A stretch of DNA of 49,511 bases from the NCBI GenBank assembly GCA_014730275.1, contig WJIL01000052.1:1-49511 (forward strand), in the 5' to 3' direction. Of the stretch, positions 16,021-23,915 are shown piece after piece; position 1 is the stretch's first letter, and every line of letters starts with the position of its first letter. Under the pieces are notes generated by a model, which saw only the letters and a list, made by a program, of their open reading frames with translations, made no database searches and was not told the DNA's origin. This DNA comes from Candidatus Lokiarchaeota archaeon (GTDB taxonomy: Archaea > Asgardarchaeota > Thorarchaeia > Thorarchaeales > Thorarchaeaceae). Both the position numbers and the translations under genes were made by a program.

Positions 16021-17052
16021 ATGGATGCAGAGGAACTAACGAGACTGCTAGACGAGACACGTAGAAGACTGAATCTTACCCGAGGGGCTCCTCCGCAAGT
16101 ACAACGGGTCTTAGAACACCCGGAAGGCCAGCTTCATGCGATTGTGCCAGATAGAGCCGAAAAGAGTCAGTGCATAGGGCGGGGAGGAAAGATAGTAGCC
16201 GAGTTAGCACAAAGAATCGGGAAGGATGTAGCATTCCATGGTTCTGACGAGTTGGCTCTCAGACAAGTAAGACTCCGAGCAAGCAAATCGAGGATACATG
16301 AAATTAAAGAAAGGGTTGAATCCGAAAATCAATCGCTCCTTACAGTTTTCGAAAGGCTCATCGACCTAGAAATTGCCTTTCCTGTTCAATCAGTACATGA
16401 CTATGAGGCCTACCACAAAAATGGGGGAGTGGCGGCTTCTTATTCGGGAGGGGTAGACAGCTCTGCTGCCTTAGTCATTCTAGAACGAGCCCAAGTTGAC
16501 TGTAACGCCTACACTGTATCTCCGGATCCCAGAATACTTCCCCCACCAGATATAGACGCTATTCAGGAATTCTGTAGAGAAATTCGGATAGACTGTCAAA
16601 TCATTCATGCACCAAATCTGATCCAGGATATCATGAATAGGGCCAAAGAAGGGCTGATTCATCCCTGTGGTGAATGTCATGCCACAATAATGGGGAAAGT
16701 GATTGAAGAAGCGACATCAAATGGTCATCATATGATAGTAACTGGACAAAGCCTTCCAACAGGAAGGCAAGCCATTCAAGAGCTGGGTGGGATAATACAA
16801 ATCCATTTGCCAGCACTTCTTTCCTTGACGAAATACCGCATGAAGGAAATATTGAAGAAAAGAGGGTTCCCACCGCATCGAGAAAGATTTGGATGTAATT
16901 TCCTCAGCAGGCTCCATAATGATGGGTGGAGTATGATTGGCCCGTCAGTCTATCGAATCCTGAGAGAACTCGAGGCAGGTATTCTAACAAGTGGGGAATC
17001 ACTACGACTCATCAAGAGTGTAGCAAAACAATCTATGAAGAGCAAGAAATAG
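16021..17052 (+). CDS. KH-domain / PP-loop ATP pyrophosphatase
   Basis: A 343-residue protein, probably tRNA- or RNA-modifying. An N-terminal KH/NusA-like segment (about 40-70, CIGRGGKIVAELAQRIGKDV) should bind RNA. Then comes a PP-loop domain with SYSGGVDSSA (about 141-150), which adenylates a substrate before sulfur or nitrogen transfer. Cysteines HPCGEC and a later FGCNFL could bind metal or carry persulfide. The order KH then PP-loop matches an archaeal family of predicted PP-loop ATPases, distinct from ThiI (THUMP) and LarE. ATG 16021 is preferred to GTG 16009 because GGGTGG is ideally spaced. It is followed 28 bp later by the DUF123 gene. Confidence 0.85.
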   Translation: MDAEELTRLLDETRRRLNLTRGAPPQVQRVLEHPEGQLHAIVPDRAEKSQCIGRGGKIVAELAQRIGKDVAFHGSDELALRQVRLRASKSRIHEIKERVESENQSLLTVFERLIDLEIAFPVQSVHDYEAYHKNGGVAASYSGGVDSSAALVILERAQVDCNAYTVSPDPRILPPPDIDAIQEFCREIRIDCQIIHAPNLIQDIMNRAKEGLIHPCGECHATIMGKVIEEATSNGHHMIVTGQSLPTGRQAIQELGGIIQIHLPALLSLTKYRMKEILKKRGFPPHRERFGCNFLSRLHNDGWSMIGPSVYRILRELEAGILTSGESLRLIKSVAKQSMKSKK

Positions 17053-17080
17053 GAAATAGAAAACAAAGAGGACAATCAGG

Positions 17081-17542
17081 ATGCAGGGCGTATACACTTT
17101 GATAGTCGATGTCACAAACCGACTGAATCTTGCAGCTGGAGGGTTGGGAGATTTGACTCTCGATAAGGGACCTTACGTTTATGTTGGTTCTGCGATGGGA
17201 ACAGGTTCCACAAGCTTGGAGAATAGACTGGCTCGTCATTTCTCCGACGAAAAAACTGTTCATTGGCATATCGATTACCTTCTCAATAAGGACGCAGAAA
17301 AGAAAAGCGCGATATGGGCGGAGACTGAGAAATCAAGGGAATGCGATGTGGCACTAAGAATTAAGATGAGCAATCATTTCGTGAACGGACCCGCTGGATT
17401 CGGAGCATCGGATTGTAAGAAGAAATGCGGTACGCACCTGTTTCGGCAAATATCAGAGGTAAGCACATCCACAATCCTAGAGGATATTTTCGAGCAGTTA
17501 GGGCTTACACCTCACATCGGAACCAAAGATGATTTCCTGTAA
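17081..17542 (+). CDS. DUF123 (GIY-YIG-like) protein
   Basis: A 153-residue protein with GVYTLIVDV near the N-terminus, GPYVYVGSAMGTGSTSLENR in the middle, then HWHIDYLL and a Cys/Gly-rich CKKKCGTHLF. This is the pattern of DUF123, a GIY-YIG-nuclease-related family that in some archaea and bacteria is fused to endonuclease III. DNA processing is therefore plausible but unproven. The gene starts 28 bp after the PP-loop gene and is probably co-transcribed. Confidence 0.85.
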   Translation: MQGVYTLIVDVTNRLNLAAGGLGDLTLDKGPYVYVGSAMGTGSTSLENRLARHFSDEKTVHWHIDYLLNKDAEKKSAIWAETEKSRECDVALRIKMSNHFVNGPAGFGASDCKKKCGTHLFRQISEVSTSTILEDIFEQLGLTPHIGTKDDFL

Positions 17543-17612
17543 TTCAACATTCAGCAAGGGTTAAATTCCCTATCAGGATAAAGAGGGCACAGGACAGCGG
17601 AGGAAAAAAAGC

Positions 17613-17831
17613 TTGGCTGAAACAAATTGGAAGCGGATATTTGAGGATTTGAAGAATACCGAAACAACATTTACGGTTTATTTGCGCTATCAGCAAAAGG
17701 ATACCTTAGCTAAAATCCCGAATGTGCAAGTTAACGAAATCAGTGACGATCATGTGAAATTAGAAAACCCATCTGGCTTCGGAATACTCGGCTATAATGA
17801 TATTCTGTATCTATCGATTCCTCGCAAGTAA
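17613..17831 (+). CDS. Small protein of unknown function
   Basis: A 72-residue protein (starts MAETNWKRIFEDLKNTETTF) with an N-terminal helix and several short strands. Start is TTG 17613, supported by CGGAGGAA at 17598-17605. A TATA-like GGTTAAATTC lies about 60 bp upstream. The size and helix-strand layout resemble small DNA- or RNA-binding proteins, but no family is recognised. Confidence 0.65.
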   Translation: MAETNWKRIFEDLKNTETTFTVYLRYQQKDTLAKIPNVQVNEISDDHVKLENPSGFGILGYNDILYLSIPRK

Positions 17832-17924
17832 CCATTTGCAGATATGAGAGGTAATAGATACGGTCAACCTTTTAATTGAAAAGAGAGGTACGTCCCACGA
17901 TAGTCATAAGATGGTGTTTCCATA

Positions 17925-18884
17925 TTGTCGTCTCTAGTCTACATCCCAATTGATGGTGAGCGAAAGCTCGCGCAGGGCAATGAATACATTGTGAGTAATT
18001 ATCGTCTGATCCAATACGACCGCGGTTCAAAAACCAGTGTCAGTCTTCCACTTCACATAATCAAAGAATACAAACTGACATCGAACAAAGCAATGTTCAA
18101 GGTCGTCAACGGTATTGTCAACGTGATTGGCAAAATGCCGAAACGAGAAGAGCTACGTTCTGCACTAAGTATGAGAGAATTCGACAGCCTGAAGGTAGGT
18201 GATCAACGGAAACTTTGCGAAATGTCATCTGTACCCTTTGTACATGAGAGACACCCCTATAACCATTGGACGACTATCGGGTACCATCGAAAGTTCTCAC
18301 TACACTTCTATCGCATATATGCATGGATAAAGGGCGAAGAAGTTTTTACATATTATCCGGATTCGTTCATTTTAACAAATTACCGTTTATATCAACGAGA
18401 TTCTCGGGAGAATAAGTTGTACATTTTCCCGATGCACTGGGTTCACACCTTTGAAGCCAAGAAAAATGAACTCGAGATGGAATGCAAGACAGGTGAGTTC
18501 AAAATCCGGGGCAGGGTTCCAAGGCAGGACCATTTGTTGAGGGTCTGGCAAGCAAGAGCATGGGATACAGTCCCCGATGACCATCTAGATTGGTTGGTAC
18601 GCCCGTACGACTACATCAAGGCTCGACATCCACTGTCACAGTATGATATTCAGGATTATGAGAAAACCTCACCCATGGCAAAAGCAACCGAAACGGAAGA
18701 AGAAATGCAAGTCACTTCGGGCAGTCAAGCCAGTGGTACAGTATTTGTAAAACCAGTAATCAAGGACAAGTGCAGTCACTGTGGAGCTCCATTGTCCTGG
18801 CAGGAAATAGATTGGGTTGGTCCAGACCAGTACGAGTGTCCCAACTGTGGTGCCACACATCGAGTGGACTATGTACGGATGTAG
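17925..18884 (+). CDS. Tandem PH/GRAM-like domain protein with C-terminal zinc ribbon
   Basis: A 319-residue soluble protein. Two related blocks are visible. Residues 11-82 contain EYIVSNYRLIQYDRGSK, and residues 137-210 contain DSFILTNYRLYQRDSRENK. Each is followed by a beta-strand pair, a hydrophobic-His/Trp strand and a closing helix, the layout of a PH/GRAM fold. The TNYRLY string is like the GRAM strand of myotubularins. A zinc ribbon follows, with C283, C286, C305 and C308 (CSHCGAPL...CPNCGA). PH/GRAM domains in eukaryotes bind phospholipids, and Vps36 combines such a domain with zinc fingers. Whether this protein is functionally similar is inference. Start is TTG 17925 after GGTG. A TATA-like CTTTTAATTG lies about 50 bp upstream. 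Confidence 0.78.
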   Translation: MSSLVYIPIDGERKLAQGNEYIVSNYRLIQYDRGSKTSVSLPLHIIKEYKLTSNKAMFKVVNGIVNVIGKMPKREELRSALSMREFDSLKVGDQRKLCEMSSVPFVHERHPYNHWTTIGYHRKFSLHFYRIYAWIKGEEVFTYYPDSFILTNYRLYQRDSRENKLYIFPMHWVHTFEAKKNELEMECKTGEFKIRGRVPRQDHLLRVWQARAWDTVPDDHLDWLVRPYDYIKARHPLSQYDIQDYEKTSPMAKATETEEEMQVTSGSQASGTVFVKPVIKDKCSHCGAPLSWQEIDWVGPDQYECPNCGATHRVDYVRM

Positions 18885-18900
18885 ATATCCCGGCTGAAAT

Positions 18901-20796
18901 CTAGTTCATGAAATCTCTCGTCCAGTCGAGCGAGAGATTTTTGATTATGTTATCAGTAGGTAAACCTGTTTCTTTGTCCCAGCCACGTCTTCGATAGTAT
19001 GCATTGAGCATGGGATCCAAGTCAACTGTCTGACCCTTTCCAGGCCCCTCAGGCATGGGATCCTTTGTGAATCTACTTGGCAACGTATCATCAGCACGCG
19101 TAATGCCTTCCCGCGCGTTGAATAGACGTTTGAGGGTCACTTGTCGTTCTGCAATCAGATTCAGGTTATCAACACTACCGAATTCATCAATTCCTGTAAC
19201 CAAAGGTAACAGTTCAGCGAAATCTTCCATCCAGAAGATTGGTGGCCACGAAACAGAATACCAACAAACAATCAGGGTATCACGAATGCAATATGCGTTC
19301 TCAGTTTCGACCACAGCCGCAGCCTTGTACTTCTCGGTATAAGGATCAATTATCTCAGGTAGTTTGTCTTTGCCCCATCGCTTCGCTGCAACATCTTCAT
19401 ATCCGAGCTGATCAACAGTCACCAGACTTCGCAAATGGTCTGCTCCACGGGCAGCAGTTGCATGGGCTAAGCCAATACTTCTGTGAGTGCGCCCATCCTG
19501 ACCCGAGACTTCAAGACCCTTAACATGCATAGCAAATTTCTCAGCTTCAGGACCAATTGCTTCAGCTGCCTTTTTGCTTCCTTGTGATAACAGCTCACCC
19601 AAACCTTCACGTTCACCAATCATCTCAAGAAGCTGGATGGCGGCCTTCTTGCTTCCCCATTCTAGCTCTAATCCACCGGTATCTTCCGTTGTAAGAATAC
19701 CTTCTTCGTACAATTCCATAGCAAATGCAATAGTCGTTCCTGCCGAGATTATATCCATTCCATACTTGTTGCAGATTTCGTTTGCTTTCAGTGTTGTTGG
19801 ATAATCATCAATTCCTAGTGAACTTCCAAATGCCATAAGCCCCTCGTATTCAGGTCCTTCTTCCAATGTTCCAGCATATTCGCCTTCTTTGATGTAGTTG
19901 ACCTTTTTACAGCCGATACTACAACCGAAGCAGGCTCTGTCTGATACCGTGTATCGTGGGCGAATATATCCAGCACTAAGCTTCTCCCAACCTGAAAAAA
20001 CACCAGTGCGGTGATTGTAGGTCGGGAGTTCGCCAATTTCCTGCTTGGTTGCTGTTAGGGACCACGTACCCCACCTGCTCATCTCCTGAGCCTGCGGATT
20101 CTCACGAGTTCTCCTGTGAGCCCTTTTTGCCAAGTCGATGAAAGATTCGTGGTCGTGTACTTCGACGGCTCCTCGGCCGCGGATAGCGATGGCTTTCACG
20201 TTCTTCGAACCAAGGACGGCACCCATGCCAGTTCGACCAGCGGCTCGTGCATGATTAACAATTATTGAAGAGAACCGGACACCATGCTCACCGGCTGGGC
20301 CAATCGCAGCAACTTGTGTATCTGGATCGCCCTGGAGGCGACGAATCTGGGAAGTTGCAGTATCTGTCGTTTTGCCCCATAAATCACTAGCATCCTTGAG
20401 CTGTAAATCCGAATCTGTAATACTGATGTAAACAGGTTTCTCAGAACGACCTTCAACCACAAGAAGATCATAGCCTGCATACTTGAGTTCGGGCCCAATG
20501 AACCCACCAACATGACTTTCGCCCCATATGCCGGTTAGTGCGGCTTTTGAGAAGAAAGCAGACCGGCCGCTTGTGGGCCACAGAGTTCCCGTAACGGGTC
20601 CAGTTGCAAGAATCAGTTTATTCTCTTCATCTAATGGCCGACATTCAGGAGGCACCTCCTCAAACAGAATCTTAGCAGCGAATCCGTCACCACCTATGTA
20701 ATCCTGTATCCATGCTTTGGGAAGGGATTCCTCTTTGAATCGATTATTGCTGAGGTCGGCACGTACTATTGTACCCTGATATCCTCCAAAACCCAT
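18901..20796 (-). CDS. aor: Tungsten-dependent aldehyde:ferredoxin oxidoreductase
   Basis: Oxidises aldehydes to carboxylic acids in the cytoplasm using a tungstopterin and a [4Fe-4S] cluster, passing electrons to ferredoxin. At 631 residues it is full length. Hallmarks are GTIVRADLSN at the N-terminus, ATGPVTGTLWPTSGRSAFFS, the pterin-binding HARAAGRTGMGAVLGSKNVK and the cluster ligands CFGCSIGC, with a fourth cysteine near YCIRDTLIVC. The start codon abuts the stop of the ferredoxin-subunit gene (TAAATG), so the two are translationally coupled. Substrate (formaldehyde, glyceraldehyde-3-phosphate, general aldehydes) cannot be fixed from sequence. With the Fae fusions nearby, formaldehyde detoxification is one possibility. 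Confidence 0.95.
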   Translation of the reverse strand: MGFGGYQGTIVRADLSNNRFKEESLPKAWIQDYIGGDGFAAKILFEEVPPECRPLDEENKLILATGPVTGTLWPTSGRSAFFSKAALTGIWGESHVGGFIGPELKYAGYDLLVVEGRSEKPVYISITDSDLQLKDASDLWGKTTDTATSQIRRLQGDPDTQVAAIGPAGEHGVRFSSIIVNHARAAGRTGMGAVLGSKNVKAIAIRGRGAVEVHDHESFIDLAKRAHRRTRENPQAQEMSRWGTWSLTATKQEIGELPTYNHRTGVFSGWEKLSAGYIRPRYTVSDRACFGCSIGCKKVNYIKEGEYAGTLEEGPEYEGLMAFGSSLGIDDYPTTLKANEICNKYGMDIISAGTTIAFAMELYEEGILTTEDTGGLELEWGSKKAAIQLLEMIGEREGLGELLSQGSKKAAEAIGPEAEKFAMHVKGLEVSGQDGRTHRSIGLAHATAARGADHLRSLVTVDQLGYEDVAAKRWGKDKLPEIIDPYTEKYKAAAVVETENAYCIRDTLIVCWYSVSWPPIFWMEDFAELLPLVTGIDEFGSVDNLNLIAERQVTLKRLFNAREGITRADDTLPSRFTKDPMPEGPGKGQTVDLDPMLNAYYRRRGWDKETGLPTDNIIKNLSLDWTRDFMN

Positions 20797-21291
20797 TTAC
20801 GATTCACCCTCGCTTGCTGTGCGGGCCATTTCTGCAAGATACGCTTCAGCCTTGTCATGTCTGTCAACTACTGTGGTTTTTGCAGGTGAACCAAACTGGA
20901 TTGCTCCCGTTGGACATATCTTGACACATTCAGGATCGCCGCCACAATGGTCGCACTTGATGATTCTCATGTTGTCAGTATCAAGACGAATAACACCGTT
21001 AACGCATGCTCCAACACAGGACTTACAGAGGATGCACTTATCATGATCAACATAGGTCATTCCTGTAACTGGGTCCCTTCGCATGGCATAAGTTGGACAA
21101 ACATCGACACATGGCGCTTCCTCACATGGGCCACAGACATTCGGCACGTCTACTCCTAAATCATCATAGCGAACAATCTTCAACCTAGCCAGGCTGGGCT
21201 GGAATTTGTTCTCATGATGGGCTGAACAGGCCAATTCGCAGAGCCTGCACCCAGTACACTTCGTATAGTCCACAGTTAGTTGTTGAGGCAC
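20797..21291 (-). CDS. Ferredoxin-type electron-transfer subunit of AOR (four [4Fe-4S] motifs)
   Basis: A 164-residue iron-sulfur protein with cysteine groups CTGCRLCELAC, CGPCEEAPCVDVCP, CILCKSCVGAC and CDHCGGDPECVKICP, enough for four [4Fe-4S] clusters. This is the HycB/DmsB-like polyferredoxin type. It is encoded directly before AOR with abutting stop and start, so it should be the electron-accepting subunit. GTG 21291 is the start, with GAGGTGG nine bases upstream inside a 12-bp palindrome. Confidence 0.93.
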   Translation of the reverse strand: MPQQLTVDYTKCTGCRLCELACSAHHENKFQPSLARLKIVRYDDLGVDVPNVCGPCEEAPCVDVCPTYAMRRDPVTGMTYVDHDKCILCKSCVGACVNGVIRLDTDNMRIIKCDHCGGDPECVKICPTGAIQFGSPAKTTVVDRHDKAEAYLAEMARTASEGES

Positions 21292-21301
21292 CTTTGGGCC
21301 A

Positions 21302-21313
21302 CCTCGGCCGAGG
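21302..21313. promoter_or_regulatory. 12-bp perfect palindrome over the ferredoxin ribosome site
   Basis: CCTCGGCCGAGG contains part of the GAGGTGG ribosome site. It lies at the transcription start predicted from the minus-strand TATA-like CTTTTAGC near 21333-21343. It could be a repressor operator or a hairpin masking the ribosome site. Confidence 0.4.
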
Positions 21314-21412
21314 ATTGTGGTGACATCAATTCGCTAAAAGCTTTGGCAAAGGTTGGTGTATAGATATGAATCCTTTATTAGCACAAAAGGAATGCAGTTC
21401 CTCGTGAAAATA

Positions 21413-22051
21413 ATGGTTCGTAAAGAGTTCGAGAAGAAAAACGAGGAAAGCATCGAGTTTGAATTTGAACTTGGCGGATTGGAATTCGAGGCGCGGGGGA
21501 AAGCCAGTGTCATCGAACGGATGTTTAACCTGCTTCTTGAGAAAATTGAATCCGGGAAGATTCCCCTTGATGAAGAGCTCGAATTTGAAGAAGAGGGAGA
21601 GGAGTATGAAGACGAATACGAGGTCGAAGAAGAATCTGAAGAGGAGGAAGAACCCGAAGACTATTCATATGAAGAAGTAGAATCTGAGGAGGAATGGGAG
21701 AAAGAACGCGAACTCTACGAAGAAGAACATGAAGAAGACGAGTGGGAGGAGGAAAAAGAACTCTACGAGGGTGAAGTGCCTGAAGAGGAATGGGAGCAGG
21801 AAGAAGAAGTTTACGAAGATCAAGAAGTGGAATCATACGAAGTTGACGAAGAGTATGGAGAATACCCATACAGAGATGATGAGCCCGCAGAAGAATCATA
21901 TGAGGGGCATGAGTATGAAGAGCAGCCAGAATCTGAATCCGTAAGCAAGCCTCCCGAGTGGGACAACTTGGACCCTGACGAAAGTCGTGCAAAGCTTGAG
22001 CGAGAACTCCGAGAGAAGGAAGAGGATGAAGAAGACCCAGATTGGGCCTGA
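21413..22051 (+). CDS. Extremely acidic, mostly disordered protein
   Basis: A 212-residue protein. A small folded-looking N-terminal module of about 55 residues (EFEFELGGLEFEARGKASVI, then a helix ending LLLEKIESG) is followed by about 130 residues dominated by Glu, Asp and Tyr. Imperfect repeats such as EEWEKERELYEEE, EWEEEKELYEGE and EEWEQEEEVYEDQ occur. The C-terminus is charged and helical. Of three possible starts I chose ATG 21413, because a TATA-like TTTATTA at 21374-21380 would initiate near 21403. No function is recognised. Such tails often bind basic partners such as histones or ribosomal proteins, or chelate ions. Confidence 0.7.
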   Translation: MVRKEFEKKNEESIEFEFELGGLEFEARGKASVIERMFNLLLEKIESGKIPLDEELEFEEEGEEYEDEYEVEEESEEEEEPEDYSYEEVESEEEWEKERELYEEEHEEDEWEEEKELYEGEVPEEEWEQEEEVYEDQEVESYEVDEEYGEYPYRDDEPAEESYEGHEYEEQPESESVSKPPEWDNLDPDESRAKLERELREKEEDEEDPDWA

Positions 22052-22072
22052 GCCAAGAATCTTAGACCTCTC

Positions 22073-23137
22073 CTACACTTCGTAAATCCAATCATATGGA
22101 TCATCGATTTCGCCGCACTGGATACCTGTGAGGGTGTCGAAAAGCCTCTGTGAGAGGTCTCCGACTTTTCCATTCGCTATCTGGTAGGACGAGTTGTTGA
22201 AATGAAGCTCACCCACAGGTGCGATAACAGCAGCGGTTCCTGTACCGAAAACCTCGAGCACCTTGCCATTTTCGATACCATCTATAGTTTCGTGAATCGA
22301 GATTTTTCGCTCGTTAACATCATAGCCCCAATCTCGCGCGAGTTGCAATACTGAATCCCGGGTGATACCAGGTAGAATCGTATCATTAAGCGGAGGAGTA
22401 GCAAGTTCGTCATCAAAACGGACAAATATGTTCATGGTGCCGCATTCTTCGATATACTTACGTTCTATAGCATCAAGCCACAACACCTGTGAATATCCCT
22501 TCTCACTTGCCTTCTTCGTAGCCAATAGACTGGCAGCATAATTGCTCATAGTTTTGGCTGCACCGACACCACCCTTGACCGCTCTCGTATATTCGTTCGA
22601 GACATATATGCGAACAGGGCTGAATCCTTCCTTGAAGTATGGTCCGACAGGGCTCAGGATAATGTAGAAGAGATACTCATCGGAAGGTTTCACTCCTAGC
22701 TTCGACTCTGTGGCAATCATTGTAGGTCGAATGTACAGGGATGTCCCATGCACCTGAGGAATCCAATCCCGTTCAATATCGATGAGCTTTGCTAGGGCAT
22801 CTAATAGAAAACCCTTGTCTATTTGAGGCATGACCATGCGTTTGGCCGACCTATTCAATCGCTTGAAATTCTCACGGGGACGAAACAGTAGAACACAATC
22901 TCTCCGCCGATAGGCCTTCATTCCCTCAAAGATGCCCTGACCATAGTGGAGGACCAAAGCCGCAGGACTCAATTCCAGCTGGGCATATGGTTTGATCTTG
23001 GGAGTATGCCATTGCCCATCATGATACCGCATAATCAGCATGTGGTCAGTGTACACACTACCGAAGGTAAGATTCATGGGATCTGAAGGTTTTTGCTTTC
23101 GTTCATTTTCCGAAACCAAAGTGATATCGATTTTCAA
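22073..23137 (-). CDS. ilvE: Branched-chain amino-acid aminotransferase
   Basis: A PLP fold-type IV enzyme that interconverts Leu/Ile/Val and their 2-oxo acids with glutamate/2-oxoglutarate. It is 354 residues, the length of the larger IlvE subgroup. Characteristic segments are LVLHYGQGIFEGMKAYRR, TSLYIRPTMIATESKLG, GGVGAAKTMSNYAASL, VLWLDAIERKYIEECGTMNIFV and EVFGTGTAAVIAPVGEL. Start is TTG 23137 and the ribosome site is weak. It converges on the acidic protein gene with a 21-bp gap. The amino donor chemistry links it to gdhA 0.8 kb away. Confidence 0.95.
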   Translation of the reverse strand: MKIDITLVSENERKQKPSDPMNLTFGSVYTDHMLIMRYHDGQWHTPKIKPYAQLELSPAALVLHYGQGIFEGMKAYRRRDCVLLFRPRENFKRLNRSAKRMVMPQIDKGFLLDALAKLIDIERDWIPQVHGTSLYIRPTMIATESKLGVKPSDEYLFYIILSPVGPYFKEGFSPVRIYVSNEYTRAVKGGVGAAKTMSNYAASLLATKKASEKGYSQVLWLDAIERKYIEECGTMNIFVRFDDELATPPLNDTILPGITRDSVLQLARDWGYDVNERKISIHETIDGIENGKVLEVFGTGTAAVIAPVGELHFNNSSYQIANGKVGDLSQRLFDTLTGIQCGEIDDPYDWIYEV

Positions 23138-23211
23138 ATCCAGCCCAACCCGATTGATTCATTTCAGAAATGACTCTTAGGTCTTTCCTCAAGAAACGAC
23201 ACAACAAATAT

Positions 23212-23217
23212 CTTAAG
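23212..23217. promoter_or_regulatory. Palindromic CTTAAG TATA element in divergent spacer
   Basis: Lies between ilvE (minus) and the coiled-coil gene (plus). The predicted plus start is near 23241, six bases before ATG 23247. The predicted minus start near 23188 gives a leader of about 50 nt. Confidence 0.45.
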
Positions 23218-23246
23218 TTACTGAGTTAAAAACTGCAGTGATTTCA

Positions 23247-23849
23247 ATGAGTCATAGCGAAGGAAAGGATGACGAAGATTTGTTCTTAAAACCAGAGGAG
23301 GTTCTAAGCCAGTACTCTGTGGAATGGGTTGCCCTTCGCAAATCCTATACTGAGGCCAAGAAGGAACTTGACCAGGTCAAGGAGAAACTAAACGAACTTG
23401 ATGAGAAACTTGAGAATGGCCAAATAACCGAAGAAGAACATATGGAGCAGTATCGAGCCTACTGGAAGAAATCTACGCAGATGGTCGAAATAAAGCGAGA
23501 AGTTGAGTCAAGACTCTTTGAAATCCAACGGAAGATACGAAAAGCAAATCGAAAACTCAAGAAACTTGAAGAAGAGAAACGTAGACAGAAACGTATTGAA
23601 AAAGAACGTTCCAATGCAATGATTGAATGGATGAGCTTGAAGCAGGGATTCGATCTTGTTGGAGACAAACGTAGCGAGATTTCAGCACGAATGGATGAGT
23701 TAGAGCTGAAACGTCGCAATGGAGAAATCAGTGATGAGGATTACCGAAAACAACATGTCGAGAATCTGAAGGAACTAGCCAAGCTGCGTACACTTGAAGT
23801 GGATATTCAGAATAGACTCGGTGAACTACTGGAAATCATCAGGAAGTAG
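23247..23849 (+). CDS. Coiled-coil protein with two SHOCT-like turns
   Basis: A 200-residue, almost entirely helical, highly charged protein. It contains two copies of a helix-turn-helix pattern with the turn LENGQITEEEHMEQY and RRNGEISDEDYRKQH, each followed by a long heptad-repeat helix. The same turn appears in the C-terminus of the protein at 4687-5343. ATG 23247 is chosen over GTG 23238 because of the promoter position. No enzymatic motif or membrane segment is visible. A structural or adaptor role is likely. Confidence 0.78.
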   Translation: MSHSEGKDDEDLFLKPEEVLSQYSVEWVALRKSYTEAKKELDQVKEKLNELDEKLENGQITEEEHMEQYRAYWKKSTQMVEIKREVESRLFEIQRKIRKANRKLKKLEEEKRRQKRIEKERSNAMIEWMSLKQGFDLVGDKRSEISARMDELELKRRNGEISDEDYRKQHVENLKELAKLRTLEVDIQNRLGELLEIIRK

Positions 23850-23871
23850 TCATTCCCCTCAAAGAAAATAC

Positions 23872-23905
23872 TCGAAAAAATAAGGAGTGACCCCCGAAGG
23901 GGGTC
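23872..23905 (-). terminator. Terminator after gdhA
   Basis: GACCCCC-GAA-GGGGGTC (23889-23905) forms a perfect 7-bp stem. On the minus strand it is followed by a T-rich TTATTTTTT (23873-23881). It lies between the convergent stops at 23849 and 23916. Confidence 0.7.
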
Positions 23906-23915
23906 TAAACTAATT

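Noticed and set aside
16021-17052. LarE or ThiI identity for the PP-loop protein
   Set aside because: It has a KH-type N-terminus and its own Cys pattern, without THUMP or LarE-like context.
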